Source of the DNA: Niebla homalea
Taxonomy: Eukaryota; Ascomycota; Lecanoromycetes; Lecanorales; Ramalinaceae
DNA: 64,000 nucleotides
Direction of reading: 5' to 3'
Assembly: GCA_019925105.1 (NCBI GenBank)
Contig: JAHGAU010000015.1
Coordinates: 744,001-808,000, forward strand
Each line of letters opens with the position of its first letter. Position 1 is the stretch's first letter. The notes beneath the pieces were generated by a model. The model worked only from the letters and a program-made list of their open reading frames with translations, was not told the DNA's origin and searched no databases. The position numbers were made by a program, and so were the translations under genes. Below are positions 21,110-34,400 of the stretch, in pieces.

Positions 21110-22027
21110 TCATCCAAGGCAAATGGCAAGCATGCAGACAAGGACCAGAAAACCCCCTTTTCCAAGATTGTTCGGATTATAAGAGGACGAGGCCCCACCA
21201 GTGGTAGGGGTAGGGGTTGATGTTGCCGCCCCAGTGGGGGCTGTAGACTGGACAGTCGAACCAGTGGCAGCAGCAGTAGTGGCAGCCTGAGATACTATGC
21301 TAGTCGTTACGCCAAGAGAGGGTGAAGAAGACATGGTCAGTGATACCACTGAGGTGCTGACAGCAGAGAGTGCAGATGTTGGGATCGGCATCAATGGCGT
21401 TGGAAAGGCAGAAGAGCCGCTTGTGATTCCAGTACCAGCAGCTGTGGAGGCTGAAGCGGTCGCAGCCGCAGAAGAGGCAGAAGAAAGGGCTCCCACGGGT
21501 ATCGGCATGCGCGTAGGGACGGTGTCTGAGCCGGAAGAAGCTGTGCTGACAATGATGGGGCTCCCAATGTCCTCGGTATCACCATCACTTCCTCCTCTAT
21601 CAACGTCGGCGTACCCAGGATCTGGGTCATCGAATCCGTTGCATATGAAGGCGAAGGTCAGGAATTTTCCCGATCGTTCACATCCCCCATCTGATGTACC
21701 TAGGGAATGGAGTAGAGGCAGAGGTTGCTGTACATGCGATGAGTCGGTGCAGTTATCGTCGGAATACAAGGTCAAGGTTGCTTGGGTTCCATTGGTGCAG
21801 ATAGGGCGCGAGTTGATCACGTAGCTTTGGAAAGCATTCGAGGTCAAAGTGGCGTCGGTCAGGGCTTTGAGCCCTGTAGGCTTGTGACACACATCGGCGC
21901 CAATTGTGGCATTGTTGGCGTATGGATTTAGAGCGCAATCAGTGTCTGCGTACAAGGAGATCACCCCCGTTGATCTGGCGTCAACGGTAATGGCTGCAAG
22001 GAGGACAGCCACAAATAAAGATCGCAT
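21110..22027 (-). CDS. GPI-anchor-like cell-wall protein (305 aa)
   Basis: I start at 22027 (MRSLFVAVLLAAITVDA), which gives a clean signal peptide; the longer frame to 22117 would bury it. The ~110-residue ectodomain is cysteine-containing with several N-glycosylation sequons (NAT, NGT, NCT). It is followed by about 150 residues of Ser/Thr/Ala/Pro-rich sequence typical of O-mannosylated stalks, and a hydrophobic C-terminus (FLVLVCMLAICLG) preceded by small residues, as in GPI attachment signals. It probably sits in the plasma membrane or cell wall. The ectodomain matches no family that I can name. The gene lies about 0.6 kb from the start of the AT-rich transposon block and reads away from it. 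A TATA-like GTATATAT (minus strand, 22099-22106) lies about 75 bp before the ATG. Confidence 0.75.
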   Translation of the reverse strand: MRSLFVAVLLAAITVDARSTGVISLYADTDCALNPYANNATIGADVCHKPTGLKALTDATLTSNAFQSYVINSRPICTNGTQATLTLYSDDNCTDSSHVQQPLPLLHSLGTSDGGCERSGKFLTFAFICNGFDDPDPGYADVDRGGSDGDTEDIGSPIIVSTASSGSDTVPTRMPIPVGALSSASSAAATASASTAAGTGITSGSSAFPTPLMPIPTSALSAVSTSVVSLTMSSSPSLGVTTSIVSQAATTAAATGSTVQSTAPTGAATSTPTPTTGGASSSYNPNNLGKGGFLVLVCMLAICLG

Positions 22028-22663
22028 TACGGAGTGGGGTGAATATATTGAGTTACACATTAGAATTAAAGAGAAAGGAAGACGGGTGCAGGGAGAAGAT
22101 ATATACAGAAAAGCCAAGGGGCATGATTAAAGGTAGGAAGTTTGCGCAGTGTGCCAACGGCGAAGGGAGAGAGGTTCAGGAAGGAAGAAAGCTCGCGCAC
22201 CTGACTCGCTTTGTCGCCCGTTAAGTTATGATACACAGGTACCGACTTTACCGTTGCCAAGTTTGGAAGGCGGCTACAAGCTCGTATCGGCCAGCCTATT
22301 ATTCTGATTTCTGAAGCAACTGCACCACCCGATGGAAGTCTGCTATTCTGTGAATGCTCCTCTTGTGACATCAGTAATCGCGTCGATCTTATCGAATTGA
22401 TGGTCGAAGCATTCCCGTTTCGCGATTTGCTGCTTTTCCCTGTTGGGCTGACGTCGTTGTCCAAGTCCAGGCCTCCAGCCGCCCTAGGGACTGGAGGAGC
22501 TGTTGCCCGTAGTACCGTACTAAGGTAGGTAGCCAAAGCTATGATCTTTTCGCCTGGTCCGCTATTGGCTCAATTGATCCCGGGGTGCAAGGTCCACGCC
22601 TCCGCGACCACGGTACCTCGCAGCCCGACTCTTGCCTGAAGCTACAACAGACTTTTTTTATGT
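22028..22663. promoter_or_regulatory. promoter of the GPI-protein gene and left border of the AT-rich block
   Basis: Ordinary composition with a TATA-like element at 22099-22106. No additional gene is supported. Composition changes abruptly within about 100 bases after 22660. Confidence 0.5.
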
Positions 22664-22674
22664 AATCCGCACCC
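22664..22674 (+). repeat. left terminal-inverted-repeat candidate
   Basis: AATCCGCACCC here is matched by its reverse complement GGGTGCGGATT at 57162-57172. Removing element A and its contents leaves about 1.5 kb between them, a plausible size for a Tc1/mariner-Fot1-type DNA transposon. The match is only 11 bp and no clear TA duplication is seen. Confidence 0.35.
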
Positions 22675-23909
22675 CGCATCCACGAAAATCACACTTTTAT
22701 AAAAGCCACAACCATAAGGCCTGTATATAAGCAATTGATTTATAATTTAATGGTATAATCTATTAAGCTCTATATACTTATATGTTTATATATAAAATTT
22801 ATTATTACCGTATTATATATATATTTACTTTATCCGCTTTATTATCCTTATATATTACTTATTAATTATATCTTAATTCAGTATATATTATTTTTATATT
22901 TAAGTTTTAATTATACCGGCCTTAATTATAACTTTATATAGCCTTTAAAATACGTACCTTTTAAGGTAATATTAAGCCGGTTTAATTTAATTAAGGTCCG
23001 GAGAATTAAGTAATTAAGGGAATACCGTTAACCCCGGGATATCTAGGAGATCCCTATATTATTAAGAGTAATACGTAAGTATTCCGTTTTATATAAATAT
23101 AGTTTTATTGTATTTATTAATAATCTTATAAATAAATAAAATAAGTTAAAAAAATAAAATAAAAGTTTAATAATAATATTAATTAATATTATTATAAGAT
23201 CCTTTATTCTTTAAATTTAATTTTATATTAAGTTTTAATGCTTTTATTTTTTTTATTTATTTTTTAATTTATAAGCTTAATCTTTATTAAATGAAAACTT
23301 TATAAACTTTTTTTATAATTAATAATTAACGTTTTTAAAGTTAAAATATATTTTAATAACGTCCTTTTCTTCTTTAAATTTAATATTAAAAATATAATAA
23401 GGATTAATCTTATTAACTATATATATACCTTAAAATATTAAATTTAAATACTTTTTAAATTTAAAATTAAGGTAATCCGGGTAATATTCTTTTCTTTTAA
23501 TCTATATAATTTACTTTTAACCCCGGATTTTACTTACTTTAATAAAGGTTTTATTATAATAAATTATTAAGTATTTTTAATTTTTAATAAAATCCGTTTA
23601 TTTAATAATAAATGTATACCGTTTTTACTTTTAATCTTAATTAAATAATAATTTATATTTTTTTATAAGAATAGTAATTTACTCTTTAAAAAGCATTATT
23701 AATTATATATATAAATACTTTTATCTTAAGCTTTTATATAATTATATTTTATTATTTCCTCCGTTAATAGTAATTCTTTATTATATAATGGATAAATTAT
23801 CTTTTATCTTTTTTATTTAATAAATATAGTTGTTTAAATCGTAATTATAATATAATTACGTTATTATTTAAGGGGTTAATATTCTCTTTTTCCGTTTATT
23901 TTTATTATA

Positions 23910-24057
23910 TGCATATATAGCATGGGGGATACGCGGGAGCATTCATAGGTATAGGACACTTTTATACGTAGAGGACAGATGATCCTTAGGATCCCATCTG
24001 CATTCAGGTAGAATCATTATTTATATATTATTATACTTTTTGGTCCCTATATTAATA
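23910..24057 (+). repeat. 5' LTR of element A (148 bp)
   Basis: It begins TG at 23910. It aligns without gaps to 56792-56939, and the differences I checked are C/T or G/A. The outer (left) half keeps CA/TG dinucleotides and the inner half is AT-converted. Confidence 0.8.
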
Positions 24058-27000
24058 AATAGTAATAATAGCTATTTACATTAATATTATATTAACGTAT
24101 ATCGCAAGATCCGCTAATATAAATTAAGGTATTAATTTATTAACTATAGCGGATACTTCCCCTATAACGGTATTAAAGGTATTAACTTTATATCCTCTGG
24201 AATACCGTTTTTAATTTACTTTTAAATACTTCCAAAGAAAGACTAGAAACGGTACTATAAAGAAGATATATATATTATAAATCTTTTAAGTATTACCGGA
24301 TCCCAGCATTATTACTTTAATATATTAATTAGACGCCCTATTAAAATCCGGTAACTTAATAGCCGCGGCGATCTTATACTTAATTTTAAAAAAAATTACT
24401 TAAATAATCGAGAATAATTAATAATTAAATAATTTAAAAACTATATTTACCGTAAATAAATTACTTTAATTAAAATCTTCTGAAGTTATAGAATTTACCA
24501 TTTTTTTTAATTTAATTCCTAAAAATTAAATTTTAAATCCTATAATATTTTAACGTAATTTATTATACTTTAAAAACGCTTTATTATTATTATAATTATT
24601 ATATAGATTATTATTAACCTTAATAAAATTAAGTAAGTTTAAATTACGTTAATACGGTTAGAATCCTTAGAAATTTAATATTATAAAATTATTATTTTTA
24701 TTAAATAATTTTCTATTATTATAATAGTTATTAAATTTACCTTTTATATTAACGTCGGTATTACGATGTTTTTTTCCGGCTTTAAATATTAAACCGGAAT
24801 CGGAGCTTAATAAATTTAATATATTAAAATTAAGTTTATTAAACTTAAATTTATTATATTAAATAAAAGGTATTTTTGCTGAAAAAATAATTTTTGCTTA
24901 ATTTATTAATCCGCTTAATTAATTAAAAATAATAAATTTTATCGAAAAGTAAATAATATAATTATAAGGTATAATTTAAGAATTAATTCCCGTTATTATA
25001 TAAAGTTAATAATAAAATAATTTTAATAATAATTTATTCTTTCCTCTTAATAACGTAATATAATTAATAAAAGGTTTATAATTAAACCGATTAATAAATT
25101 TTAATCCTGGTAACGTCGGATTTTTTAATCCTTTTTATAAAAATAAGTTTTTAAATATAATTCTTATAATTAAGTATTCTAAAAAGTATATTTTTTCCCA
25201 GGATATATATATTTTTATTAATTAATTAAAAAATATTATTTAAATAATAGTTATATAATTATTACGGAATAACCTATAATTATACTTAAAAAATACCGCT
25301 TTAAAGTAATATATTATAAAGTTATTAAATACCGAGAAATAATTTATTAAATATAATAACGGTTTAATTAAATAGACTTTTTAGATTATCGTTAAATTTA
25401 AGCCGCCTTAATAAGTCAGTTTGAATATTCTGGTTATTAAAAAGTATATTATAAATAATACCTTTCGGAACCGGGAGCCCCGTAAATATACGTAAATTAT
25501 TTTACGGGCTACGTATATATTGAATTTTAATAATATTTAAAATTAACTTACGCTTATTTATAGCGGTTAAACTTAGAATTTTAACGGAATCTATAATTAT
25601 TAATTATAATTATTATTATTAATAATTATTTTAAGTTTATAAATAAATTTAAATATAATTAATAAGTTTACGTTATTAAATATCGCGTAACTTTATAGAT
25701 ATATCCGTAAAATTATAAAATAAATATGTTATTTTAAGGTAACCGGAATTTTATAGAAAATTTAAAAGTTAATCCTTTTTCTTAATTATTAATATTATTT
25801 TCTTAAACGTATAGATAAAATAAAGCTTATAATATATGCTTTTAAAAAAAAAAAATAATAATAATTATCTTTAACGTTATAGAAAAAAATATTAACGTTA
25901 AATTAAGGAAAATTAAAGCCCTTAAGAAAAGGGTCCGATTTTAAATATTAAATACGCTATATAAAATAAAAAGTTAATTAAGCCTTTATACCTAAAGATA
26001 AAGAAAAGGAGAATACGTTATCCGATAAAAAGGAATCAGAAGGATTTTAGGATAACGACGACTTTATTATAGAAGAAATATATTTTATATATTTATTCCC
26101 CGTATATTATTAATATATTAAATATATATTAAAGTACTTATTATAAGATAAACTTTTTACTTATTTTAAATATAATTATTAAAAATCAGAAGGAGTAAAC
26201 TTAATTACTCTTAAGGCTCTTTTACCGAATTAACGGATTTAATCCGTTAATAATTAATATATATAAGCTTAATAAATTAATAATATATTACCTATAATTA
26301 TTAACTTTACCGTAATAAGGAATATATACCTTATAGGCTTTACCTTTAAAGTATATTAATATATTATAGGTAAAGTTTAATTTACCCTTAATTCACCCGT
26401 AATAGACTTCTATATAAATAGCGGATATCTTATTATAATTATTAATTATAATATTATATTCTCTTAAATTTTAAATTTAAATTTTAAAATCTAGAAATTA
26501 CTTAAGTTAATTCCGATTATAAACGTTAATAATTTTGAATTAATTATTAATAAATTTATAATATTTAATTTATTCTTTTTAAAGGAGAAAAATATAATAT
26601 TTGTTTTAAAAAAATCTTAATTAAAATTTATTTAATACGTAATTTATTTATCAATATTTTAATCGTTACCGATATTATAATTCTTAATAAAATAATAATC
26701 GATTTTAATAATTAAAAGTATATTATCGGTATTTATAAAAATATAAGTATTAAAATAATTACTTTTATAAAGGAAATAACGTAATTATAATATATAATTT
26801 ATATAAAGTAATAAACTTAAATTTTAGCTTATAATATAATATAAATATTAATTATATATTAAAAAAAAGAGACTTTAAAAGAATTATTAAAATCCCGGGA
26901 TTTTATCTTTAAACCGTAATTAATACCGTCTTATAATCTTAGATTCCGAAGTAATATATTTACGTATATTGTTAACTTAAAAATATTAATTATTTAAATT

Positions 27001-28399
27001 AAAAACGATATTAATTAAAAAGTTAATTTATTATATAAAGTAAAATTTAGAATTTTATATAACTTACTTCTATAACTTTATTATATAATAGTTTTAAGTT
27101 TATTAATATTACTTATTATTTACGGATAAAGAACTTAAAAATTTAAATTATAAATTTATAAAGTTACCGTAATAATAATATTAATCCTTATACTTTCCGG
27201 AATAATCTTTATAATTTTTAGTTATTTAAAGACTTACTTAAATTAATTATTATAAATTAATAATTATAAAGAATAAGTTTTATTTAATAACGTTAAAATT
27301 TATATACGTAATGGAAATATATAAGTTTAATTAAATAATATCGTTAAAGAATTTAATAATATCTTTAAAGATAACAATATTATAATTAATATTCTAGAAA
27401 ATTAATATATATTTATTAACTTTTAATTTAATATAATTATTAAATTTAAGAAAATATATAATATTAAGCATAAAAATTAAAAGGTTATAAATTAAGCTTT
27501 AAATAAAATATATAATAAAGGTAAGCTATATTAATTTATATAATTTATGGAATTTTTATATTTTATTTTTATTATTTAACGCGATATTTTAAATAAACGT
27601 AAGGGTTATATTATAATTAATATTTAATTACTTAATAAAATTATAATTTCTAATTTATACCCGTTATTATTATAATAAGAAATAAATTTTTTAATTATAA
27701 ATTATAAATATATTATTATAATTAATACCCGTAATTATTTTTATTAATTTCTCGTATATAAATCCGATTAATATAAACTCTATATTATCTTTTATAAAGG
27801 TTAAAAGGAATCTTCGGTTATATTAATAAATTTTAAAAATAATCCTTTATATATTTAAAAATAAATAAATAATATATTACGTTTAATACGAGATTTTACG
27901 TAAGTATTTATAAATAATATAATTATTTTTAGTTATTTATTAAAGGAGTATATTATTTATTTACGTTAAATCTTTTAAATTCTTAAAGATAAACGCGTAA
28001 ACCTTTCGTTAATAAAATTATTTATTAATTATTTTATAATTAAGCTCCTTAATTAATAAGTTAATTCTTTAAGGATATTTATATTTAATAATAAAATTAA
28101 GGTTATATAAAACCTTAAATTTCCCGATTTATTAAGAGACCTTAAAGTCTTCCTTAATTTTATAAATTAATTACGTACCGGAATAAAGAATTATACTTAA
28201 TATATTATTTTATTTTAAATATATAAAACCTCCCTTATTATAGATTTTAAAAAAGTAAATTTAGAATATACCGGTTTATACCGTAAGTAGAAAATATCTT
28301 AAATTAAGTTTATATTTACTTAAGAAAAGGACCGTACTTTTAAGGATTTAAAAAACGCGTTTTTAAAATTATTATTTTTTATATATTATAATCCTAATT

Positions 28400-28880
28400 A
28401 ATCCTTATTTACCGATATCGATATATTAAAGGAATTAAATATTATAATTATAATATATTATATTAAGGATAACTTATTACTTTATAGTATTACGGAGATT
28501 AACGATTTATTAAAAATTATATATAATAAAATATAATTAATAATATTCCTTAATAAAAACTTAAATATAGTTAAGAAAAATTATTAATTTACGGAATTAA
28601 AGATTATGGATATAATCTAGGTTATATATAAAATTAAATATTTAATTAAAATAAATTATTATAAACTTAATTATATAATCTTTATAAATTATAACGTAAT
28701 TATTAATATCTTTAAATAAATTAATTTAAAAACTTCCGTAATTAATAAGTTTAATCTCTGCTTAATTTATATATTATAATATTTATTAATATTCAATATT
28801 TTATTACGTTATAAGTTAAATTTAATAAATACCATTCCCGACGTACTCTTACGATTAATTAATAATACGTAAACTTTATT
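28400..28880 (+). pseudogene. RNase H remnant of element A pol
   Basis: The plus-strand frame reads LFTDIDILKE, then TELKI, VIYKIKYLIK and LLRYKLNLINTIPDVLLRL, with stops where Trp/Gln stood. This follows the order of the Ty3/Gypsy RNase H domain (TDAS..., TELE, hYxPGxxNxxPDxLSRL). Confidence 0.75.
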
Positions 28881-29019
28881 TATAGAAATCGGAATTCTTA
28901 ATAACGTAAATAATAGTAAATTAACTATTCTTTATTATATTTATATTTTAAATAAATTTAAAAAGTAAATTAAAAAAGAACATATAAAAAATAAAATATA
29001 AATAAAATTATAAAAAGTC

Positions 29020-29269
29020 AGAAAAGATGGGAAGGAAGGAAAGAGCAAAAGTAATGAAATAGCAGGTAACAATGGAATGCAATTAAAGATGGGCCGCAGC
29101 CCCCATATAAGTTGGTAAAATATAAGTTACTTTCTATAGTAATCCGTTATCCCTTCTCCTTTTAAAGTATATATAAATTGATTCTACCTTTAATTAACCC
29201 TTTTAATATTTCTATTCCTTTATATATTTATCTGTAAGTTTAATATCTTTTATATTCTTCCTTTTTTTA
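29020..29269. repeat. left LTR of element C (250 bp)
   Basis: Matches 54881-55130. Its left half keeps many GG/TG/CA steps (for example GGGCCGCAGCCCCC), while its right half is converted to T-rich sequence. Confidence 0.75.
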
Positions 29270-31499
29270 ACTCTTTTTATAATAAAGTATTACCCTTAAT
29301 ATTATTATACTTTAAATTAAATTATATTTATTTATATATATTTTAATTATATATATACCTTTTATAATATTTTTTTAATAATTTAAATTATTATAAGTAT
29401 AAAAGTTAAAGAAATATTAATACGGTATTAACTTACCTTTATTCCCTTTATAATAAATTTACCCCTTTAATATTACGTATTATTAATAGATACTTTTTAT
29501 CCTTTAACGCCGTTTATATATATATTTATTTAACTTTTTTATAGCCTTATTCTTAAATCTTATTTAATAATAATAAATAGGTATATTAAGACTTAATTTT
29601 CTTAGGGGTAACCTTTTAATTCTATTATTCTAACTTATTAATAACGGTAACTTTGGTACTTCACGTTTATCTATCTTAAAACTCGGATTACTTATATTTA
29701 TATCTTCTTTAAGTATAATATATTTAATCCGTATAAAGGTATAATACGTTTTACTCCGCTTATTAAAAAATTATAAATACCGCCCTTTATAAGGATAAAA
29801 CCTTACGATTGATTACTTTTTACCCTACTTTTCTATTTATATACTTCTAATATCTCTTTTAGTCCCGTTATTATTAAATATATCTTAAGTAAGTTTATTA
29901 CGTAACTTTAAGTATATTTTAAGAAGGCTTAATCGTTTAAATAAGTTTTATTTAAATTTTTTTATAAATCTCAATATCTTTTTTCATTAACGTATTTAAA
30001 ATAGCATTATATATAATTATTTAGTTTATACTTATTTATTAATATTATTTCTTTATTAATTTATTATATTGGTATTAAGAAAGTAATTAAGGGGTAATAA
30101 TTTATTATAATTATTACTGTTTATATATTATTTCTTAAAAGGGTAAAGGAAAGAAGAAAAAAATAAAATAATTATTTATTAATCTTCTCTTAGGATGGCT
30201 CTTTAACCTTTATATAAACTCCTTTAACGCTTATTATTATACTTAATAATATTTATTAAAGGTATATTCTTTATTATAATCCTTAATATTTATTTTTATT
30301 TACTTATATACTTTTCCCTTAATTAATTAATATTGATTAATTGATTGATTTATACTACGGATCTAGCTAAGTTAATTCCGGCATTCTATAATACTCGGCC
30401 ATTTGGCCTTATTAATAACCGTAAAAAACCTGATATCTATAACGTTAAGAATAAAAACCGGTATTTACCCAGCCTTTACTTACGTTTTAAGGGCTAAGAG
30501 CATTTACGGCCGTTTAAAGAGTAAGAATTTATTTATATACCTTTTTTAAGAAAATTAATAATATTATAATTAAATTTACTTAAGGATTATCCTTAAATTA
30601 TTGCTTTTCTATTACTTTACGGGTCTATTTAATGTTAAAATTTCAGAATTCCGATTATATTACTGAATGTCTTTATTAATATATATATTATTATTACCTT
30701 ATTTATATGACTTTATTAACCGATATAATATTACCTTTTATACCGCCCCGGTATTTATAACCCCCTTAGCCCCCTATTAAATATAGTTTTCCCGCCGCTG
30801 TTTTTTACCCCCGGGTTAATAGTAAGGTTTCTTAATCAGGTTTTTAACTATTTTCTTTATTTCTTTAATTAAATTAAACTATAATAATAAGCCCGTAATT
30901 ATTATAAATCTGGCGGCCGCTTTAATACCCTTTTTATTAATAAGTATTTAACGATAATTATTAATTTTTACCCTTTTAATTAATCCCGGTTTAAGCTCCT
31001 TAAATAGTAAATAAGAGATTAATATATATACGGCGTTTTACTTTTATTATTTATATTTATAATTAATATTAATCCGGCTACCGGTATATATAATAAAAAG
31101 GAAATAAACTAAGTTATTTTTACTTATCCGGAGTTAAATTATTAATATATTATCGTTTTTCCTTATAATCTTATAACGCCGGAGATACTTATTAATAACC
31201 TTATTATTATTTAGCGTTAAATACCGTCGCCCTTAAGGGATCGATTCTTTATATTTATATTAACGCTTTATTTATTTTTTTATAATTTATAGGGTAATCG
31301 CCGCTAATTTCACTTTTACGGTTTTCTTTTTTTCCGCCGCTTTTATTTTAAGTAAGAATTTATATACTTTTACGTTAACTTTTTAAACGTAAGTTAGGTT
31401 AACCTCTTTTTTAATTTATTTTAATTTAACTTTTATAAAAAGAATAAGTACCGCTTTTTTACGTTTTCTTATTTAAGGCCTTTTATAGTTCTAGTGAAT

Positions 31500-34400
31500 A
31501 CGTTCGTTTCCTATTAATATAATTAAATTTATATCCTTTTTAAGCCTTATTTAAGCGATTATTTAATGTTAATTTTATTAATAATATAAAGACCTCGGAT
31601 TTTAATACCGGGACGGGAGTTATTTTATATACTTTATTTATTACTTTTAAATATCGATTTTAAACCTTCTATAATTACCGGACGGGCTTTTTCTTATATT
31701 TAAACGTATTTTTAAGTACGTATTAAATAATTACTACGTACGTTATCGTAGGTTTTATAACCGTTTAATAAACGGTTTTAATTTTCTATAAGGTAACTCC
31801 CTACGTTAACGCCGTAAGGTAAATAAGGCTTTTCTCCTGTAAAATTATTTTCTTTTAGACCTTTTTTATATAGTCCTTTTAATCCAGTTTCTTATTAATT
31901 TATAAATTAAGTACTTTAATATTAACTTCCGGTTTTACCGTTATATTATTTAAGTCTATTATAACTATTATATTATATAACTTTAAGTTCTTTATTATAT
32001 AAATAAACTTATATTTATATAAGGTAAACTAAGCCTTATATATTTTTACTTATCGTAAATAGATTTTATAAGTTTATTTTAACTTTAAATAATTTATATA
32101 AATAAATATATTATAAATTAAAAGGTAAATATTATTAATAAAGCCTTTTATTTAAATTTTTTATTTTAACTTTATTAAGTTTTTAATAAACGGACCGTTA
32201 AAGAATAAGAATAAGATTAAAAAAATAAATAATCTTTAAGGGATCCTTATTATCGTAAACTTTATTATATTTATTTTTTATCTTAAATTAATTAATATCG
32301 TTTAATTATTTAAGAAATTTTTTATTTAATTTATAAGGAAAGGTAAAACCCTTTTTTTCCGTAAATTATATAATAACCTTTAATGGTTTATTTTATTAAA
32401 CGCCCTTATAATATTTAAGGAAAGAAGATTTATAATATATTTTTTTTATAGCTTTATATTATATATATATTATTAATTAAGCTTTTAAGAACTGTCTCCG
32501 TTAATTATTTTCTTTTTATTTTTATTTATTAATTAAAGAATAACTTATATTTTTTTACGTAATTATTTAAGATTTTTACGATTACTATCTTTAAAGTTTT
32601 CTTTAACGTATAAAGGAGTATTATAAGTTTATATGATTTTACCTTTAAGTAATTTAATTTAACCAGCTTCTTAAGGATAATTATTTTAACCTCCTTAAAT
32701 TTATAAAGGTAATATCCTATATTAAAATAGGCTTAAAATAAGTAAGTAAAAACCTTTTTAAATAACGACATTACTATGGATAAGAACCTATTTAATATAC
32801 CGTTAAGTCCAAGGGCCTTATCCTTCTTCGGTTTATTAATCGTTTTAATTATTATCTTTTAGGTTATTACCTTATTTATTATTATTAATTTAAAATATAC
32901 CGTATTATCGATATTTATTAAGTTAACTTCTAGTAACGGGGGAAAAAACGCCTTTTTAAAAGCCTTAATTTTACCGTTAAAGGTATTTATTATTATACCG
33001 TCTGGTTTTTTTAAGGGTAAAAATTTAAAAATAAGTTTAAGTTTTTTACTTTATTTTTTATTATATTTTACTAGCTTTTAAATACTATAAGGGGAAACCG
33101 TTAAGTTATATATTATAACCCGGAAGTATATTTATTTAATCTTCCGGATAATTCTTTCCTTTTTTTTTTTAAACTTCTTTTAACCGTTAAAGCGTTTTTT
33201 AATTCTTATATTTAATAATTTATTTTATAAGCGTTTTTACCTTTATAATCGTTTTTATATATTTTTTATTTTAATAGGTTTTAACTCTTTAAAACGGCTT
33301 TATTATTAAGATTATAATATTAATTACTTTATTTAAAGCCTTTATTATTTACTTTATAAAACGGTTAATTTATTCTTTATTATTAAACCGGAAAAGTTCC
33401 GTTAATTAAAATATTATTTTTACTGTTTTTATTAATATTATAATTTCCTTAACCGTCTTTTACGCTCGTTTAAACGGTAAAAGCGGAATCATATTAATAA
33501 ATTAATTTAAAGTTATTTATATTAAAACGTAATTTAAACCGTATTTTAAGTCTTTTTAAGGTCTATATATTATAATTAAATTAATAATACTTTTTAAGTT
33601 AAATATTAAGTTAATTATAATCTTAAATTTACGGCTTTTTTATATAATAGCTTTTTTCAGCGTTAATAACGTAAAATTAAATTATATAATAATTATTAAT
33701 AGTTCTTTAAATTCAATATAATTAATTATATAACCGTTTTTATTCTATTAAACGTAATAAAGATTAAAGTCTTTTATCAGGAAATATTTATTAAATACGG
33801 CTATAATATCCTTAAGTAATAAAAATATAAAAGGTTTTTTCTTATTAATTAATAGCGGATTATACGTATTATAAATATTTAAAGTACCCTTAATATCCCC
33901 CTTTTATATAATCCGGAATATATATAAGTTCCTTTTATAATAAATAACGTTTTAATTATCTATATTTAACCTTTTATTAATAAAGAAATATATCCGCGTT
34001 ATTTTATTACCCTTAAAGATTAAATAAAAATTATCTCCCGGGTTAATTAAAAAGTAAATATATAAACTATATAATAACTCTTATATCGTTATAATATTAA
34101 TATCCTTTATTTCTTTAAATCCGAATATCAATATTACGATTTTAATTACTTCTTTACGTACGTTATATTATATTATCCTTAAAAGCGTAAGTATATTAAA
34201 TATTAACGTCCTTTAAGCCCTTTTTATTAACTTTTATTTATATAAACGGTTTCTTTTTAAGGTTAAATATTATTTATTTTAATCTTTTTATTATAATAAT
34301 AATCCCGGTTAAACGGCCGGCTTTAAGGGTTAATATTATTATAAGCTTCCTTTTTTTTACGTTATTAATTACTGCGTTTTATCCTTTTTTATTTAATAAG

